From Cyclobacteriaceae bacterium (GTDB lineage: Bacteria > Bacteroidota > Bacteroidia > Cytophagales > Cyclobacteriaceae), in assembly GCA_012033595.1 (NCBI GenBank), contig JAAUQL010000006.1, positions 28,264 through 92,263 on the forward strand: a DNA stretch of 64,000 bases, in the 5' to 3' direction. The notes under the pieces were generated by a model. The model saw only the letters and a program-made list of their open reading frames with translations. It made no database searches and was not told where the DNA came from. Of this stretch, positions 63,230 through 64,000 are shown piece after piece (the first letter of the stretch is position 1; each line of letters opens with the position of its first letter). Both the position numbers and the translations under genes were made by a program.

Positions 63230-63751
63230 CTATTCATGCGAGAGTTCCAGGTAGCCTCGTTCGGGCACGAGCATAGCCCCCGGGAAACTTTCTTTGAGAA
63301 TGGTGAGTGTCTTATAGGCCTGAACGCTATCGAAGTACTTGCCTACGTTTACCTTATAACTTGGTTGTTTGTACACCAAAACAGGTTCTTCGTCGGGCAT
63401 GGTGCGATACACTTTTTCTCTCACCTGATTGGCCTCTTCCCTACTGCGACCGGTATATACCTGAATAGTAAATGTCTGAAATTGCTTCATTTTGTTGTGC
63501 GCAATAATGCTATCCATCACTATATTCATCTCTTTGTTGATATGGTGTTTCGGAGCCACATAGCTGCCTTTGTCCGCAATGCCCTCTTTTACCGGCTTTT
63601 CGGTGGATTCTTCTTCTTCCAATACAGCCAATGGTGGACGATATGCCGACAAATCTTCTACATAATCTTCCGGAGATTTGGTAGGGACGGTTTTTTTTGC
63701 ACATGAAGACATGTACAGTAAAAAGGCCATACAAATAAAAGCTCTATACAT
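63230..63751 (-). CDS. SPOR-like domain lipoprotein
   Basis: MAFLLYMSSCAKK lipobox; FTIQVYTGRSREEANQVREKVYRTMPDEEPVLVYKQPSYKVNVGKYFDSVQAYKTLTILKESFPGAMLVPE. Confidence 0.8.
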   Translation of the reverse strand: MYRAFICMAFLLYMSSCAKKTVPTKSPEDYVEDLSAYRPPLAVLEEEESTEKPVKEGIADKGSYVAPKHHINKEMNIVMDSIIAHNKMKQFQTFTIQVYTGRSREEANQVREKVYRTMPDEEPVLVYKQPSYKVNVGKYFDSVQAYKTLTILKESFPGAMLVPERGYLELSHE

Positions 63752-63757
63752 TTTTTA

Positions 63758-64000
63758 TTAATCTATGATCACACACTTATTGGCAAGCACATCGAGCTCA
63801 ACCGTTTTAAATTTCACATCCTTTTTTACACTGCCATCAACATACTGAACCGTGACGCGGTCGTTCCTGCCAGGCAAATCAATGGTTTTGCGTGGCAAGG
63901 GCTTTTCGACCGGAGGCCTGTTGCGTGCTTCGGGATTGCCCCGCCTGACAACAGCGAACGTGACTCTTCTTTGGATTCACGGTAATTTTTACGCATCTCC
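63758..64000 (-). CDS. secA: Preprotein translocase subunit SecA, C-terminal end (partial, apparent frameshift)
   Basis: Manual translation ...VRRGNPEARNRPPVEKPLPRKTIDLPGRNDRVTVQYVDGSVKKDVKFKTVELDVLANKCVIID*, resembling Bacteroidota SecA C-termini. Confidence 0.65.

Noticed and set aside
1-64000. The many 60-130 aa ORFs antisense or overlapping to long genes
   Set aside because: Shadow ORFs with low-complexity or Ser/His/Cys-rich composition and no recognisable domains; the opposite strand carries a clear gene.
1-64000. CRISPR arrays, prophage or intact insertion sequences
   Set aside because: No regularly spaced direct repeats, phage structural genes or transposase ORFs seen.

Overview
The window is chromosomal DNA from a Bacteroidota organism (Cytophagales-like by gene content). 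This call rests on family recognition and a TAnnTTTG-type promoter, not on a database search. Most of it is ordinary chromosome: lepA, folD, queE, ksgA, pdxA, rpmF, efp, accB/accC, mgtE, moaA/D/E, a dihydroorotase-like gene, a DEAD-box helicase, gcvP, a SNF2 helicase, a tRNA-His gene and the secA 3' end. The outstanding region is 39.6-50.8 kb, an 11-gene co-oriented cluster. It encodes three uroporphyrinogen-decarboxylase-family (UroD/MtaA-like) methyltransferases, one of them fused to thioredoxin-like domains, plus a stand-alone corrinoid protein, a MetH-type homocysteine-binding methyltransferase domain, a stand-alone MetH reactivation domain, a CobW-type GTPase, two phytanoyl-CoA-dioxygenase-family enzymes, a TIM-barrel isomerase-like protein and a GntR regulator. 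I read it as a split, folate-independent methionine-synthase-like system that may move methyl groups from an unknown methylated (possibly sugar-like) substrate to homocysteine. Many genes, including housekeeping ones, carry single frameshifts, often at homopolymers, so I suspect uncorrected sequencing indels rather than real pseudogenes. I also report a degenerate dispersed intergenic repeat family, a FMN-binding gene missing from the ORF track, a homing-endonuclease-like chromosomal protein and a gene with one in-frame stop. No search or computation was run; calls come from reading the sequence and supplied translations.
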